The position numbers and the translations under genes were made by a program. The notes beneath the pieces were generated by a model. That model was not told the DNA's origin and ran no database searches. It worked only from the letters and a program-made list of their open reading frames with translations. Below are positions 7,960 through 17,809 of a stretch of 64,000 nt of DNA, one piece after another. The first letter of the stretch is position 1. Each line of letters starts with the position of its first letter. The DNA lies in the NCBI RefSeq assembly GCF_014851585.1, contig NZ_JACVAB010000002.1:558001-622000 (forward strand), read 5' to 3'. The stretch comes from Agrobacterium sp. AGB01. Lineage in GTDB: Bacteria > Pseudomonadota > Alphaproteobacteria > Rhizobiales > Rhizobiaceae.

Positions 7960-10233
7960 ATGGTAATTGGGCATTCCAGATCAGCACTTCTTGTCTGCAC
8001 AGCAATGGTTCTGCTCTCCGCCTCCGGTGCATCCTACGCGCAGGACGCTGCTCAGGCACAGTCCGCCGATAGCACTCTTCTCAACAGGATCGTGGTCAAG
8101 GGCAAGCGCACAACTGCGGCTAATGCTGCATCCGACACGCCACTTGCCAGCCAGACAACGGCTGATCAGATCCGCAAGAAGGAAATCAGCAACGTCCGCG
8201 ATCTTGGTAATACGACGGAACCAGGTGTTGATTTCGTGGAGTCGAAGCCTGGTAAAACAGGTGGCCTGTTTATTCGCGGTCTCGGTGGCGCACGCGTTAC
8301 TACATTGATCGATGGCATCCCAGTTCCCTTCTTTGAGAACTATGCACGTAGCACCGTTGCGACGACTGGCATGAGTGACACCAATAACAGCTACGACTTC
8401 TCGTCGCTGTCCCGCGTCGATGTTTTGCGTGGTTCGGATTCTAGCCGCATTGGGCCTGGTGCTCTTGGTGGTGCTTTGGTGTTGCGGACGCTTGAGCCTG
8501 AAGACCTGATTGAAGAGGGTCGCGATTGGGGCGGCGTTGCCAAGCTTACCTATGACAGCGAAGACAGAAGCTTCGGTGGTAATGTCGCCGTCGCCAAAAA
8601 AGTACAGAATACGTCTGTTCTTTTCCAAGGTGGCTACAAGAAGGGCCATGAGCGCAAAAATCAGGGCACTGCCGACATTATCGGCGTGAACCGAACCGAG
8701 GCAAATCCTGCTGACTACGATCAGTACAACTTGCTTTTCAAGGTTCGTCAGGACTTGGAAGGCGGCCATCGCATAGGTTTGACGGCGGAACGGTTCAATC
8801 TCGACACCAAAACCGATCTTAAAACCTTGCAGACCTCGACGTTTACCGCTGGCACTGCCGGGTCAACCAACAGAGTCGGCGACTATTGGGGCTATGACGA
8901 TACGCGTCGTGATCGCGTCTCGCTGGATTATGAATATGAAGCGCCATCCGCCGATGCGCTCATCGACAGTGCAAATCTGACGCTCTATTGGCAGCAGCTT
9001 GCCAAAGACGCTGGCTCCTATGGCCGCCGCAACAACGGCACGAATTATGGTCGTTACAACCAGATGGAAGAAAGCTCCATCGGTTTGACCGGCGGCGCAT
9101 TGTCCGAATTCAGCACCGGTAATCTGAACCACGAAGTTCGGTTTGGTGGAAACCTCCAGTTCTTCCAAACGGAACAGTTTCTTCGTGTTGTGCCGGTAAC
9201 GACAGTTGTCTCGCAGTCCGACATCCCAGACGTCGATGGTCGTCGTCTCGGTCTGTATCTTGATGACCGTATTTCCTTTGGAGATTCAGGTTTTGCGCTG
9301 ACACCCGGTGCTCGCCTGGATTGGTATGACTATGATCCAAAAGCATCCGCAGGCTTTAGCAACAATACTGGCTTCCCTGTCTTCGGTTTGCCGGATGGAC
9401 AGGATGGCATTCGTATTTCGCCCAAGCTGCTCGCTACGTATCAGCTGACGCCTGAAGTCGAACTGTTTGGCCAGTGGTCTATGGCGTTCCGTCCTCCGAC
9501 GGTCAATGAACTGTACATTGATTTCCGGAATGGAAGCTTCTACGCGAATGTCGGCAATCCGGACCTCAAGCCTGAAACCTCTCAAGGTTTTGAAATGGGT
9601 GCGAGCTATCAGAGTGATGATCTGACGGGTAAGCTTACCCTGTATCACAACATCTATTCGAATTTCATAGATGTTTTTGGTACGCCAGGTGGCGTTGGGC
9701 AGCCAACGACACTCTACACGTGGCGCAACCGAAACAAAGTTGAGATTTCAGGTGTTGAAGTCAGTGCTCGCAAAGACTTCGCAAACGGCATCTTCCTGCA
9801 TGGTTCGCTTGCCTATTCTTACGGCAAGGACAAGGATACAGGCGAATTCATCCGCACTGTTGCACCGGTCAAATCGGTTCTCGGTATCGGTTATGAACAG
9901 GACACTTGGGGCGCGGATCTCTCGACCATCTTGTCAGGTGGCATGAGAGAAGATGGACGGGTGATCCCTATTACTGGTCCAGCATTTGCGTATGACACGT
10001 TCGATGCTCCCGGATATGGCATCGTTAATCTGACAGGTTGGTGGGAACCCGCGCAGACCAAGGGCCTGCGCATTCAGGCTGGTGTCTACAACATCTTTGA
10101 TAAGACCTACTACAATGCTGTTGGTGTCCGTGATGTCAGCACTAGCGGAGCCGCGTCGACGTCCAATCAGCCTGTTGCGTTCTATTCAGAACCAGGTCGT
10201 TCATTCAAAATTTCTCTCACCCAGAAATTCTGA
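7960..10233 (+). CDS. TonB-dependent outer-membrane receptor, haem/haemoglobin type
   Basis: 757 residues. An N-terminal signal peptide (to about residue 27, ASYA-QD) is followed by a TonB-box/plug region (about 45-175, with GLFIRGLGGARVTTLIDGIP) and a long beta-barrel ending in the outer-membrane signature ...ISLTQKF with C-terminal Phe. The FRPPTVNELY and NPDLKPET motifs near residues 508-540 correspond to the FRAP and NPDL boxes of haem and haemoglobin receptors, suggesting an HmuR/ShmR/BhuA-like function. The His usually found between these boxes is not seen, so haem specificity is not certain. AGGGGG precedes the ATG by six bases. No haem ABC transporter or ExbBD lies next to it. Regulation by iron is expected from the IRO box. 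Confidence 0.88.
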   Translation: MVIGHSRSALLVCTAMVLLSASGASYAQDAAQAQSADSTLLNRIVVKGKRTTAANAASDTPLASQTTADQIRKKEISNVRDLGNTTEPGVDFVESKPGKTGGLFIRGLGGARVTTLIDGIPVPFFENYARSTVATTGMSDTNNSYDFSSLSRVDVLRGSDSSRIGPGALGGALVLRTLEPEDLIEEGRDWGGVAKLTYDSEDRSFGGNVAVAKKVQNTSVLFQGGYKKGHERKNQGTADIIGVNRTEANPADYDQYNLLFKVRQDLEGGHRIGLTAERFNLDTKTDLKTLQTSTFTAGTAGSTNRVGDYWGYDDTRRDRVSLDYEYEAPSADALIDSANLTLYWQQLAKDAGSYGRRNNGTNYGRYNQMEESSIGLTGGALSEFSTGNLNHEVRFGGNLQFFQTEQFLRVVPVTTVVSQSDIPDVDGRRLGLYLDDRISFGDSGFALTPGARLDWYDYDPKASAGFSNNTGFPVFGLPDGQDGIRISPKLLATYQLTPEVELFGQWSMAFRPPTVNELYIDFRNGSFYANVGNPDLKPETSQGFEMGASYQSDDLTGKLTLYHNIYSNFIDVFGTPGGVGQPTTLYTWRNRNKVEISGVEVSARKDFANGIFLHGSLAYSYGKDKDTGEFIRTVAPVKSVLGIGYEQDTWGADLSTILSGGMREDGRVIPITGPAFAYDTFDAPGYGIVNLTGWWEPAQTKGLRIQAGVYNIFDKTYYNAVGVRDVSTSGAASTSNQPVAFYSEPGRSFKISLTQKF

Positions 10234-10261
10234 TCCAAAAACTGGCGGGGGCCGGGGAAAG

Positions 10262-10294
10262 AAAGGGCGGTGCGAAAGCGCCGCCCTTTTGTTT
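10262..10294 (+). terminator. Rho-independent terminator of the TonB receptor gene
   Basis: AAAGGGCGG / CCGCCCTTT stem with a short GAAA-containing loop, followed by TTTTG. Confidence 0.85.
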
Positions 10295-10318
10295 GATTGG
10301 TTGTGGCAGTCTCTTGCC

Positions 10319-11158
10319 CTATCGGCAGTAGAGATAATCGCCTTTGCGCTCCAGCACATCGAGATGGAGGTGATCCTGATGGGTCGAGTCGCTACCGGGC
10401 GATAGCACAGTCTTGAAAAACAGGCAGGCGGCCGTGGTGATGGTGCGTTGAAATGCACCTTCAACAGTGCCGTCTTCATCGCGTGGTTTCATGATCAGCG
10501 GCTCACCCTTGTCAAAAGCAATGGATGAGACATCGACGGCGTTGCCTTTGGCATGTTCCGATATCTTGCCATTTTCAGCGCTGTTGCGGTTTCTGCACAC
10601 ATAGGTGGATGCATTGGCGATTGCGGTGATCTTGCGCTCCGGCATCGACAGTTTTGCTGCCGGCACAAGCATTTCCTTTGCCCAGCGGCTGAGTGCAAGC
10701 GCGGTTTCGCAGCGCATGGGTCCTGGCGGATCAAGCTTGATGCCCTGTCCTATGGACGACAACTCAATAGGAGATGCTATGCCACAGCCATTTTCTTCGC
10801 CCTTGATGGCATCCAGCGCCTTGAACTCGGCGCCCAGTGTTTTGAGTTCTGCAAGACACGCCTGCAATTCCTCAGGGTTTTCCTGCTCTACCGGAATGGC
10901 GGCCTCCGTTTTTTCCTCAGGCTCTGTTTTTTTGTCTTCAGCTTTGCTTTCGGGTTCAGTGGCAGGTGAGGGCGCTGCCTTGTCCTCTGGCTTAGGTTGG
11001 GGTTTTGGCGTTTCTGCCTCAGCTGGGGGGGCTACGGGTTTGGTGTCTTCGCTCTGTTCCTGGGCAGGTTTCTGTTGTGGAACGGGAACAGTTTCAGGTG
11101 GTTTAGAGGCTGAGATCAGCAGCAGGCTCGCTGCCAGAATAACAAAACGATGAGGCAT
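10319..11158 (-). CDS. Extensin-like C-terminal domain protein, predicted exported
   Basis: 279 residues from the ATG at 11158 (AGGAG 11 bases upstream; an upstream ATG at 11209 is less likely). A signal peptide is followed by a low-complexity Pro/Glu/Lys/Ala linker (about residues 20-95), then a domain with Cys residues and the motifs SEHAKGNAVDVSS and DHLHLDV. These His/Asp positions recall the metal-binding His-Asp-His of VanY/MepA-like peptidases, to which the Extensin-like_C family is related, so a murein peptidase role in the periplasm is plausible. It is divergent from the trp leader. The linker may reach through or along the peptidoglycan layer. Confidence 0.82.
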   Translation of the reverse strand: MPHRFVILAASLLLISASKPPETVPVPQQKPAQEQSEDTKPVAPPAEAETPKPQPKPEDKAAPSPATEPESKAEDKKTEPEEKTEAAIPVEQENPEELQACLAELKTLGAEFKALDAIKGEENGCGIASPIELSSIGQGIKLDPPGPMRCETALALSRWAKEMLVPAAKLSMPERKITAIANASTYVCRNRNSAENGKISEHAKGNAVDVSSIAFDKGEPLIMKPRDEDGTVEGAFQRTITTAACLFFKTVLSPGSDSTHQDHLHLDVLERKGDYLYCR

Positions 11159-11237
11159 TTTGCCGGGCACTCCTTCGTATCGGTGAAGGGTCAACGCCTT
11201 TGCCTGCATTCCGGTTCACTGCATGCTTGGAAAGCAC

Positions 11238-11266
11238 TTGCCATATGATTTTCTGCACGCTAACAA
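11238..11266 (+). promoter_or_regulatory. Predicted trpL-trpE(G) promoter
   Basis: TTGCCA (11238-11243), 17-base spacer, TAACAA (11261-11266). The expected start of transcription, 7-9 bases after the -10, falls on or next to the trpL ATG at 11275, implying a leaderless leader-peptide mRNA, as reported for the trp leader of Sinorhizobium. Confidence 0.65.
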
Positions 11267-11274
11267 TTGCCGCC

Positions 11275-11322
11275 ATGAACACAACGTCTAAGAACATCGG
11301 TAACTGGTGGTGGGGCAGCTAA
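11275..11322 (+). CDS. trpL: trp operon leader peptide
   Basis: A 15-residue ORF (MNTTSKNIGNWWWGS) with three consecutive Trp codons (11305-11313), the hallmark of transcription attenuation. No ribosome binding site precedes it; the promoter position suggests leaderless translation. Ribosome stalling at the Trp codons when charged tRNA-Trp is scarce would favour the antiterminator and allow read-through into trpE(G). In Sinorhizobium the corresponding RNA and peptide are also reported to act in trans; whether that holds here is unknown. Confidence 0.9.
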   Translation: MNTTSKNIGNWWWGS

Positions 11323-11389
11323 CGCGGCCTTGACCAGTCATGTCTTCAGACGACGACCAAGCCGCCCGAATTCTCAGGCGGCTTTTTTG
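11323..11389 (+). terminator. trp attenuator with competing antiterminator
   Basis: Terminator: GCCGCC (11361-11366) with GGCGGC (11377-11382), then TTTTTT. Competing pairing: GCGGCCTTG (11324-11332) with CAAGCCGC (11358-11365), one bulged base, which would take the 5' arm of the terminator. This is the mutually exclusive arrangement expected of an attenuator. Confidence 0.85.
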
Positions 11390-11436
11390 TTATCTTGCCG
11401 CCTGCCATCGGGTCTGAACAAACGGGGAAGTAAGAA

Positions 11437-13626
11437 ATGGTAACGATCATTCAGGATGATGGCAGTGAAATCTACGAGACGAAGGGCGGCGTGAAAGTGA
11501 CACGCCAGCATCGTGCCACTGATTATGCTGGTGCAATCGACTCCTATATTGAACGGCTGGACGAACGTCGCGGCGCGGTATTTTCCTCCAACTATGAATA
11601 TCCCGGTCGTTACACCCGTTGGGATACTGCAATCATCGATCCGCCACTTGGTATTTCCTGCCTCGGTCGCACAATGTGGATCGAAGCCTATAATGGGCGC
11701 GGTGAAGTCCTGCTGTCCTTTATTCGCGAAAAACTGGCGGCGACACCGGATCTGACACTCGGTGCATCGTCGGAACGTCGTCTCGATCTGGTGGTCAATG
11801 AACCAGACCGTGTCTTCACCGAAGAAGAGCGCTCAAAAATCCCGACGGTATTTACGGCACTGCGGGCGGTCGTTGACCTCTTCTATTCCAGTGCCGATTC
11901 AGCCATCGGCCTGTTTGGCGCCTTCGGTTACGACCTCGCATTCCAGTTTGATGCCATCAAATTGTCGCTGCAGCGCCCTGAGGACCAGCGCGACATGGTC
12001 TTGTTCCTGCCGGATGAAATTCTGGTCGTTGACCACTATTCCGCCAAGGCATGGATTGACCGGTATGACTTTGAAAAGGCCGGCGTCACAACAGCTGGCA
12101 AGGCTGAGGACATAGCCCCTGAGCCTTTCAAGCCAACCGACGTTATTCCGCCAAAGGGCGATCACCGCTCCGGCGAATATTCCGAACTGGTGGTCAAGGC
12201 CAAGGAAAGCTTCCGTCGTGGTGACCTGTTTGAAGTGGTGCCGGGCCAGAAGTTCATGGAGCGCTGCGACAGCAAGCCGTCCGATCTGTCGCGTCGTCTG
12301 AAAGCCATCAACCCGTCGCCGTATTCCTTCTTCATCAATCTTGGCCATCAGGAATATCTGATCGGCGCGTCGCCGGAAATGTTCGTTCGCGTTTCGGGTC
12401 GCCGCATTGAAACCTGCCCGATTTCCGGAACCATCAAGCGTGGTGATGACCCGATTGCTGACTCGGAGCAGATCCTCAAACTGCTCAACTCCAAGAAAGA
12501 CGAGTCCGAGCTGACCATGTGCTCGGACGTTGACCGCAATGACAAGAGCCGCGTCTGCGAACCCGGCTCGGTCAAGGTTATCGGTCGCCGTCAGATTGAG
12601 ATGTATTCGCGGCTTATTCATACGGTCGACCATATTGAAGGTCGCCTGCGTGACGGCATGGATGCGTTTGACGGCTTCCTCAGCCACGCATGGGCTGTCA
12701 CGGTTACCGGTGCGCCGAAGTTGTGGGCCATGCGCTTTATCGAAAGCCATGAAAAGAGCCCGCGCGCCTGGTACGGCGGTGCCATCGGCATGGTTGGTTT
12801 TAATGGCGACATGAATACCGGTCTTACCCTGCGCACCATTCGTGTGAAGGATGGCATTGCGGAAGTGCGGGCAGGGGCAACACTGCTCAACGATTCCAAC
12901 CCGCAGGAAGAAGAAGCTGAAACCGAACTGAAGGCGTCAGCAATGATCGCGGCTATCCGTGATGCCAAGGCTGCCAATTCTTCCGCTTCCAAGCGCGATG
13001 CTGCCAAGGTCGGCGCGGGTGTCAAAATCCTGCTGGTCGACCACGAAGACAGCTTTGTGCATACGCTGGCCAACTATTTCCGCCAGACCGGAGCGACGGT
13101 TTCCACTGTGCGCACGCCAGTGCCAACGGAGGTCTTTGATCGCTTCGATCCTGATCTGGTTGTGCTGTCGCCCGGACCGGGCAATCCGAGCGACTTCGAT
13201 TGCAAGGCAACCATCAAGGCGGCACGAGCCCGTGACCTGCCAATCTTTGGTGTGTGCCTGGGCTTGCAGGCATTGGCGGAAGCCTATGGCGGCGAGTTGC
13301 GGCAACTGGCTGTGCCCATGCATGGAAAACCGTCGCGTATTCGCGTCCTTGAGCCAGGTCTGGTGTTCTCAGGTCTTGCTAAAGAAGTCACCGTTGGCCG
13401 CTACCATTCTATCTTTGCCGACCCAGCGACCCTGCACCGTGATTTCATCATCACCGCGGAAAGCGAAGATGGCACGATCATGGGCATCGAACATGCCAAG
13501 GAGCCGGTTGCTGCCGTACAGTTCCACCCGGAATCAATCATGACGCTGGGGCAGGACGCCGGCATGCGGATGATCGAGAACGTGGTTGCACATCTGGCGC
13601 GCCGGTCTAAAACCAAGGCTGCTTAA
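11437..13626 (+). CDS. trpE(G): Anthranilate synthase, fused TrpE-TrpG
   Basis: 729 residues catalysing chorismate + glutamine to anthranilate, the first committed step of tryptophan synthesis. The N-terminal 500 residues are the TrpE component, with [18 protein letters not shown] (around residue 367) and the [17 protein letters not shown] chorismate-binding stretch. A short Ala/Ser/Lys linker (about 505-525) leads to the TrpG glutamine amidotransferase: oxyanion region [11 protein letters not shown], nucleophile Cys 607 in GVCLGLQAL, and the His-Glu pair in QFHPESIM. Such fusions are typical of rhizobia and relatives. GGGGAAG precedes the ATG. Controlled by the trpL attenuator. The remaining trp genes are not in the window. 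Confidence 0.97.
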   Translation: MVTIIQDDGSEIYETKGGVKVTRQHRATDYAGAIDSYIERLDERRGAVFSSNYEYPGRYTRWDTAIIDPPLGISCLGRTMWIEAYNGRGEVLLSFIREKLAATPDLTLGASSERRLDLVVNEPDRVFTEEERSKIPTVFTALRAVVDLFYSSADSAIGLFGAFGYDLAFQFDAIKLSLQRPEDQRDMVLFLPDEILVVDHYSAKAWIDRYDFEKAGVTTAGKAEDIAPEPFKPTDVIPPKGDHRSGEYSELVVKAKESFRRGDLFEVVPGQKFMERCDSKPSDLSRRLKAINPSPYSFFINLGHQEYLIGASPEMFVRVSGRRIETCPISGTIKRGDDPIADSEQILKLLNSKKDESELTMCSDVDRNDKSRVCEPGSVKVIGRRQIEMYSRLIHTVDHIEGRLRDGMDAFDGFLSHAWAVTVTGAPKLWAMRFIESHEKSPRAWYGGAIGMVGFNGDMNTGLTLRTIRVKDGIAEVRAGATLLNDSNPQEEEAETELKASAMIAAIRDAKAANSSASKRDAAKVGAGVKILLVDHEDSFVHTLANYFRQTGATVSTVRTPVPTEVFDRFDPDLVVLSPGPGNPSDFDCKATIKAARARDLPIFGVCLGLQALAEAYGGELRQLAVPMHGKPSRIRVLEPGLVFSGLAKEVTVGRYHSIFADPATLHRDFIITAESEDGTIMGIEHAKEPVAAVQFHPESIMTLGQDAGMRMIENVVAHLARRSKTKAA

Positions 13627-13637
13627 CCCAATTACAG

Positions 13638-13668
13638 ACGGCGGCGTTGATAAAGCGCCGCCGTTTTC
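13638..13668 (+). terminator. Terminator of trpE(G)
   Basis: ACGGCGGCG (13638-13646) pairs with CGCCGCCGT (13656-13664), followed by TTTT. Confidence 0.85.
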
Positions 13669-13698
13669 ATTTGCAAACCAGCCGGGTGATGCACAGCC

Positions 13699-14379
13699 GT
13701 GAAATTTCTTAGATATTTCTGTATCGGTCTGGTTTTGATTGCTTTCGCGGTTGCGGCCGGAACTGTACTGCCGAGAGGTCACGCTGATGATATCGCGGTA
13801 AATTCACGCCCTATTCTTGTGCTGAAAAATCCCATCCACACGGATATCGCGCTTCCCGTAGATGCTGAGTTGCTGGCGCGTTTTGGTTTCCTGCGCGACG
13901 GTGGTCTCGATATCGATCATCCCGGCCTTCGTTATCTGATTATCGGTTGGGGCGGGCGGTCGTTTTACACGGAAACGCCAACCTGGGCGGATTTGAAGCC
14001 GATGCCGGTGTTGAAAAGTTTCACACTCGATCAATCGGTCATGCATGTCGCGCTTGCCGGCGAAATTCCAATTACGGACGCGAGCGTTACGGCGCTCAAC
14101 ATTTCCGATCACGGATATCGAGCGCTGCTTGGCTTTATCGACGTCAGTTTTGCCAGACCACAAGGCAAGCCCGTTCCGCTCTTGGGAAAATCCGACGGCT
14201 CCGACGATGCGTTTTTCGAAGCCAATGGTTATTTTAACGCCTTGCTGGGCTGTAACACCTGGACGGCAGCTGCCTTGCGTGCAGCGGGTGTCGAGACCGG
14301 ATGGTGGACGCCATTGCCCACCTTGCTGATAACATCATTGCATTTGCATAATGATGTCGCAGCCGTGCCGACACCGTGA
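13699..14379 (+). CDS. DUF2459 / TIGR02117 family protein
   Basis: 226 residues with a GTG start and an N-terminal hydrophobic segment (residues 4-22) acting as signal peptide or anchor, so the protein is probably periplasmic. Family-like stretches include NPIHTDIALPV, IIGWGGRSFYTETPTWADL and LLGCNTWTAAALRAAG, the last with a conserved Cys. These fit the DUF2459 family, once named for a urease-region gene but of unknown function. No urease gene is present here apart from the HupE/UreJ-like gene 3 kb away. It lies 18 bases before the glyoxalase-like gene and probably shares its mRNA. Confidence 0.8.
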   Translation: MKFLRYFCIGLVLIAFAVAAGTVLPRGHADDIAVNSRPILVLKNPIHTDIALPVDAELLARFGFLRDGGLDIDHPGLRYLIIGWGGRSFYTETPTWADLKPMPVLKSFTLDQSVMHVALAGEIPITDASVTALNISDHGYRALLGFIDVSFARPQGKPVPLLGKSDGSDDAFFEANGYFNALLGCNTWTAAALRAAGVETGWWTPLPTLLITSLHLHNDVAAVPTP

Positions 14380-14397
14380 TTGGAAAGAGGAAGACCG

Positions 14398-14811
14398 ATG
14401 AGTGACAGTCTTGATGCCAACCAGCCCTTCATCTCCTTTCAGCGCACTTGCCCGATCATCCGTATTTTTGATGAGGAAAAGGCGAGAGAGTTCTACGTGG
14501 ACTTTCTTGGTTTTCAGCTTGATTGGGAACACCGCTATGGCGACAATTTCCCGCTCTACATGCAGGTATCCCGTGCAGGCCTCGTCTTGCACTTGAGTGG
14601 CCATCATGGCGATGCGTCTCCAGGCTCCAATACTTTCGTTGTGATGAAAGGTGTTCAGGCCTACCAGAAAGAGCTGATCGCGAAACATTACATCTATATG
14701 AAACCGGGCGTTGAGACCTTGCCTTGGGGATTGCAGATGGAGGTCACTGATCCTTTCAGCAACCGAATACGGTTCTGTGAACAGGATGATGGTGGCGAGG
14801 CGTCTGTCTAG
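14398..14811 (+). CDS. Glyoxalase/bleomycin-resistance superfamily protein
   Basis: 137 residues; ATG preceded by GAGGAAG. The VOC fold signature is readable: CPIIRIFDEEKAREFYVDFL at the N-terminus, a central LVLHLSGHHGD strand with His residues and GLQMEVTDPFSNRIRF at the end, as in bleomycin-resistance-like glyoxalases. The metal ligands and substrate cannot be assigned with confidence; family members include dioxygenases, lyases and drug-binding proteins. Confidence 0.82.
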   Translation: MSDSLDANQPFISFQRTCPIIRIFDEEKAREFYVDFLGFQLDWEHRYGDNFPLYMQVSRAGLVLHLSGHHGDASPGSNTFVVMKGVQAYQKELIAKHYIYMKPGVETLPWGLQMEVTDPFSNRIRFCEQDDGGEASV

Positions 14812-14947
14812 CGAGACTTGACGTTTTCAGACGATTGAACGATAGAACATGAAAACCAGACCGCGTGCACGATACCCCGTGCGCGCGGTTTGGCGTTTCA
14901 GGGGCGAATTTTCTGCAATTCGCTCGCATCTGCACGAGGTTATGATC

Positions 14948-15865
14948 ATGAGTGACGGCAAGGGGCTGGTTCGAACATTGGCGTTTTGGGGCATTCCGCT
15001 TTCGATCGGGGTGCTTGGGCTAAAGCTTCTTGCATGGTGGGTAACCGGCTCGGTTGCGCTGTTGTCTGACGGTCTGGAATCGACCGTCAATGTGGTCGCC
15101 GCTTTCATTGCCTATTTCGTCATTCGTTACGCGCAAAAGCCGGCCGATGAAGACCATCAGTTCGGCCATCACAAGGCGGAGTATCTTTCCGCCGTGGTGG
15201 AGGGCGTGCTGATCGTTTTAGCCGCGCTGCTGATCGTCAAGGAAGCCTGGGCCGGGTTGTTTGAACCACGCCTGCCGGAAGCGCCGGTGCTTGGTCTTGC
15301 TATCAACGCTGCTGCCGGTGTCATCAATGCCGTCTGGGCAACCATACTTATGCGTGTCGGCAAACAGCATCGGTCACCAGCACTGGAAGCAGACGCTCAT
15401 CACATCATGTCTGACGTGGTGACATCGATCGGTGTTCTAATTGGTCTGGTGCTGGCCATCCTCACCGGTTACGCGATTCTCGATCCGATCCTCGCCATCG
15501 TGGTGGCCATCAACATTCTGTTCCAAGGCTGGAAGGTCATTTCAAACTCCATTGGTGGTTTGATGGACCGCGCCGTGACAGCGGAAGAGGAAGAGCAGAT
15601 CAAGCAGGCGATTAGTGCCAATGCCAACGGGTCGGTTGGCGTACATGATTTGCGGACAAGGAGGGCAGGCGCTGCCGCTTTCATCGATTTCCATCTGGTG
15701 GTACCTACCGAGATGAGCGTGGGAAAAGCACATGAAATTTGCGACCGCCTTGAAGATGCCATACGCGCGATGATACCGGGTGCCAGCCTCGCCATCCACG
15801 TAGAACCGGAAGGCGAGAAGGCGCATGGCGTCATGGTAAAAGTTCGCAAAGGAGAAAAAATATGA
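14948..15865 (+). CDS. Cation diffusion facilitator (CDF) efflux transporter
   Basis: 305 residues from the ATG at 14948, chosen because GAGG lies eight bases upstream; earlier in-frame starts are less well placed. The N-terminal 200 residues hold about six transmembrane helices with the metal-site motifs [10 protein letters not shown] (helix II) and [12 protein letters not shown] (helix V); the C-terminal 85 residues form the usual cytoplasmic domain. CDF proteins export Zn2+, Fe2+, Mn2+ or Co2+ against protons; the D/H pattern does not settle the ion. The stop overlaps the start of queF (ATGA), an unusual pairing. Confidence 0.88.
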   Translation: MSDGKGLVRTLAFWGIPLSIGVLGLKLLAWWVTGSVALLSDGLESTVNVVAAFIAYFVIRYAQKPADEDHQFGHHKAEYLSAVVEGVLIVLAALLIVKEAWAGLFEPRLPEAPVLGLAINAAAGVINAVWATILMRVGKQHRSPALEADAHHIMSDVVTSIGVLIGLVLAILTGYAILDPILAIVVAINILFQGWKVISNSIGGLMDRAVTAEEEEQIKQAISANANGSVGVHDLRTRRAGAAAFIDFHLVVPTEMSVGKAHEICDRLEDAIRAMIPGASLAIHVEPEGEKAHGVMVKVRKGEKI

Positions 15866-16320
15866 CCGATGTTTCTGGTCTGTCTCAGCTAGGCACCAAG
15901 GTCGACACTCCTGAAAGCCCAGAAAAGGCCGTGCTGGAAAAGGTGCCAAACGGCAATGCCGGCACCGATTATGTGGTGCGCTTTACGGCGCCTGAGTTCA
16001 CATCGCTCTGCCCAATGACCGGCCAGCCGGATTTTGCGCATATCGTTATTGATTATATACCCGGCGATTTCCTGGTGGAATCGAAATCATTGAAGCTGTT
16101 CCTGCATTCTTTCCGCAATCATGGTGCATTTCATGAGGATTGCTCGGTCTATATTGCCAAGCGGCTTGTCGATCTGTTGCAACCGAAATGGCTGCGCATC
16201 GGCGCATACTGGTATCCGCGTGGCGGTATTCCAATCGATGTGTTCTGGCAGACGGGTGCTGTACCGGAAGGTGTCTGGCTTCCGGATCAGGGCGTGCCGA
16301 CCTATCGTGGTCGTGGCTGA
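15862..16320 (+). CDS. queF: NADPH-dependent 7-cyano-7-deazaguanine (preQ0) reductase
   Basis: 152 residues, the short unimodular QueF type. The catalytic Cys is in [13 protein letters not shown] (about residue 50), the Asp following at DFAHI, and the QueF/NADPH segment [20 protein letters not shown] is clear. The enzyme reduces the nitrile of preQ0 to preQ1 in queuosine tRNA modification. It overlaps the CDF gene by four bases and has AAAGGAG upstream. No other queuosine gene is seen in the window. Confidence 0.95.
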   Translation: MTDVSGLSQLGTKVDTPESPEKAVLEKVPNGNAGTDYVVRFTAPEFTSLCPMTGQPDFAHIVIDYIPGDFLVESKSLKLFLHSFRNHGAFHEDCSVYIAKRLVDLLQPKWLRIGAYWYPRGGIPIDVFWQTGAVPEGVWLPDQGVPTYRGRG

Positions 16321-16338
16321 CAGTCGAGCAAAATGGGT

Positions 16339-17106
16339 TCAGGCGAATGAACCGTCATCGCCTGAATCAAAATCCATGTCTGCACTGTCATCATCATTGT
16401 CGCTGTCGTCGTCGGCTTGCTGGATGTCATTTTCACTGTTGTCAGACCCTGCGGTCTGATCTGGCGTATTATTGCCAAAGTAGTTGTTGACGACTGTTTC
16501 TTCGACCGGTGCGTTGCCGGAGACGGGCGATCCTAAGCCCAGAGGCGACATGTGATTGCCGAAAATTCCACTCAAGGAATTGGCGAGCAGCATGCCGCCC
16601 GCCACACCTGCTGCCGTGCCCAACGCGCCCTGCAGGAAACTCCCGCCCGCAGAACGGGCCGCGGGTTGCGGGCTCCATGGGCCAGTTGGTTGTTGTGCTT
16701 GTGGTTGCTGGCTTTGCGCGCGATCCCACGGACCGGCAGCTGGGTCGGCTGTGTCATTGCGATAGTTTGTCGTCGGTGGTGCGGCGGCTGGGGCAGGGGC
16801 TGTTGCCTGCGGTTGACTGGAACCGAATATTGAACTGAGGAAGCCACCTTGCTGGGTGTGATGCGGATCAGCGTTGCCGGATTCCAGTTGATGAATACGC
16901 TCTTCAAGTCGCGCAATATGAGCAGCAGCGGCTTCAAGCCCCTTTTCCTGCACGATGACCGCTTGCGCCAGATAATAGGGAGCGGTTGGCTGGTCGCGCA
17001 CAGCGCGTTCAATCAAGATCTCCGCATCGCTGTCTCGCGGTGTGGATGATGCGGTTCTGACCCTGTCGAACAGGGCGGTCAGCAGTCTGGTTTCTTCCGG
17101 CGACAT
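16339..17106 (-). CDS. DUF2076 family protein
   Basis: 255 residues from the ATG at 17106, preceded by AAGGAGG. The N-terminal 80 residues (SPEETRLLTALFDRVR, then helical with a heptad-like segment AAAHIARLEERIHQLE) match DUF2076; the middle is a Pro/Gln/Ala-rich linker, then a Gly-rich GSFLQGALGTAAGVAGGMLL stretch and a very acidic Asp/Ser C-terminus. Function unknown; the family is annotated as periplasmic ligand-sensor-like, but no signal peptide is visible here. Convergent with queF. Confidence 0.8.
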   Translation of the reverse strand: MSPEETRLLTALFDRVRTASSTPRDSDAEILIERAVRDQPTAPYYLAQAVIVQEKGLEAAAAHIARLEERIHQLESGNADPHHTQQGGFLSSIFGSSQPQATAPAPAAAPPTTNYRNDTADPAAGPWDRAQSQQPQAQQPTGPWSPQPAARSAGGSFLQGALGTAAGVAGGMLLANSLSGIFGNHMSPLGLGSPVSGNAPVEETVVNNYFGNNTPDQTAGSDNSENDIQQADDDSDNDDDSADMDFDSGDDGSFA

Positions 17107-17203
17107 GTATGCCTCCTTACCGAACAAAGAAACGTATCGATAAGGAGGTAGGCGCTAAATCCGACTTTTCAAAGCTGCCGGAGGTTTAAATTTTTGTAAT
17201 GCT

Positions 17204-17779
17204 TCAGCCGCCGAAGGCCAGTGTCAAGCCAGCAAGTGCCGTGAGCGCGCCGATGATACGGCTGGCGACTGTGCCAAGGCGGCTGACACCGAGACCGGCA
17301 GCAATACCGGCCACATGCAGCAGCGCTGTCGCGATAACAAAGCCGACGCCGAATTGAAGTGCGCCGGCACTGCCCAGTTCGCCGCCATGGGCGTGGCCAT
17401 GGAACAGCGCAAAAATGCCAACCACGGCAGCTGCGGCCGAGACGGGGAAGCGGGCTGCCATGGCAACCAGAAGGCCAAGTGCAATCACGGAGGCGAGAAT
17501 GGCCGGCTCCACAAATGGCAGATCAATGCCACCAAGTGCCATCATGAAGCCGATTGCCATGGTGCCAACGAAGGCGAATGGAACGACCCAAAGCGCGCGT
17601 CCACCAATCTGTGCGGCCCAGATTCCGACGGCAACCATCGCAAGAATGTGGTCGGCACCGAAAAGCGGATGGGAAAAACCGGCCATGAACGAGCCGTGTT
17701 CTTCGGGGTTCAGGTGGGCGAAGGCTGGCAGGGTGGTCGCGGCGAGTGCTGCGGCGGCAATTGAAATACGTTTGAACAT
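17204..17779 (-). CDS. HupE/UreJ family metal transporter
   Basis: 191 residues: a signal peptide (cleavage near AFA-H), then six hydrophobic helices with the family motif [16 protein letters not shown] and a His-rich FHGHAHGGE in the middle, both suited to Ni2+ or Co2+ binding. The family mediates nickel/cobalt uptake for hydrogenase, urease or cobalamin synthesis. No such genes are adjacent, so the metal's use is unknown. GAGAGGGAAC precedes the ATG. On the - strand a TATAAT lies at 17915-17910, giving a 5' UTR of about 125 bases. Confidence 0.88.
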   Translation of the reverse strand: MFKRISIAAAALAATTLPAFAHLNPEEHGSFMAGFSHPLFGADHILAMVAVGIWAAQIGGRALWVVPFAFVGTMAIGFMMALGGIDLPFVEPAILASVIALGLLVAMAARFPVSAAAAVVGIFALFHGHAHGGELGSAGALQFGVGFVIATALLHVAGIAAGLGVSRLGTVASRIIGALTALAGLTLAFGG

Positions 17780-17809
17780 TGTTCCCTCTCAATATTTTTT
17801 GGCATCAAG

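Noticed and set aside
11899..12750. 283-codon open frame opposite trpE(G)
   Set aside because: Antisense shadow of a well-supported gene.
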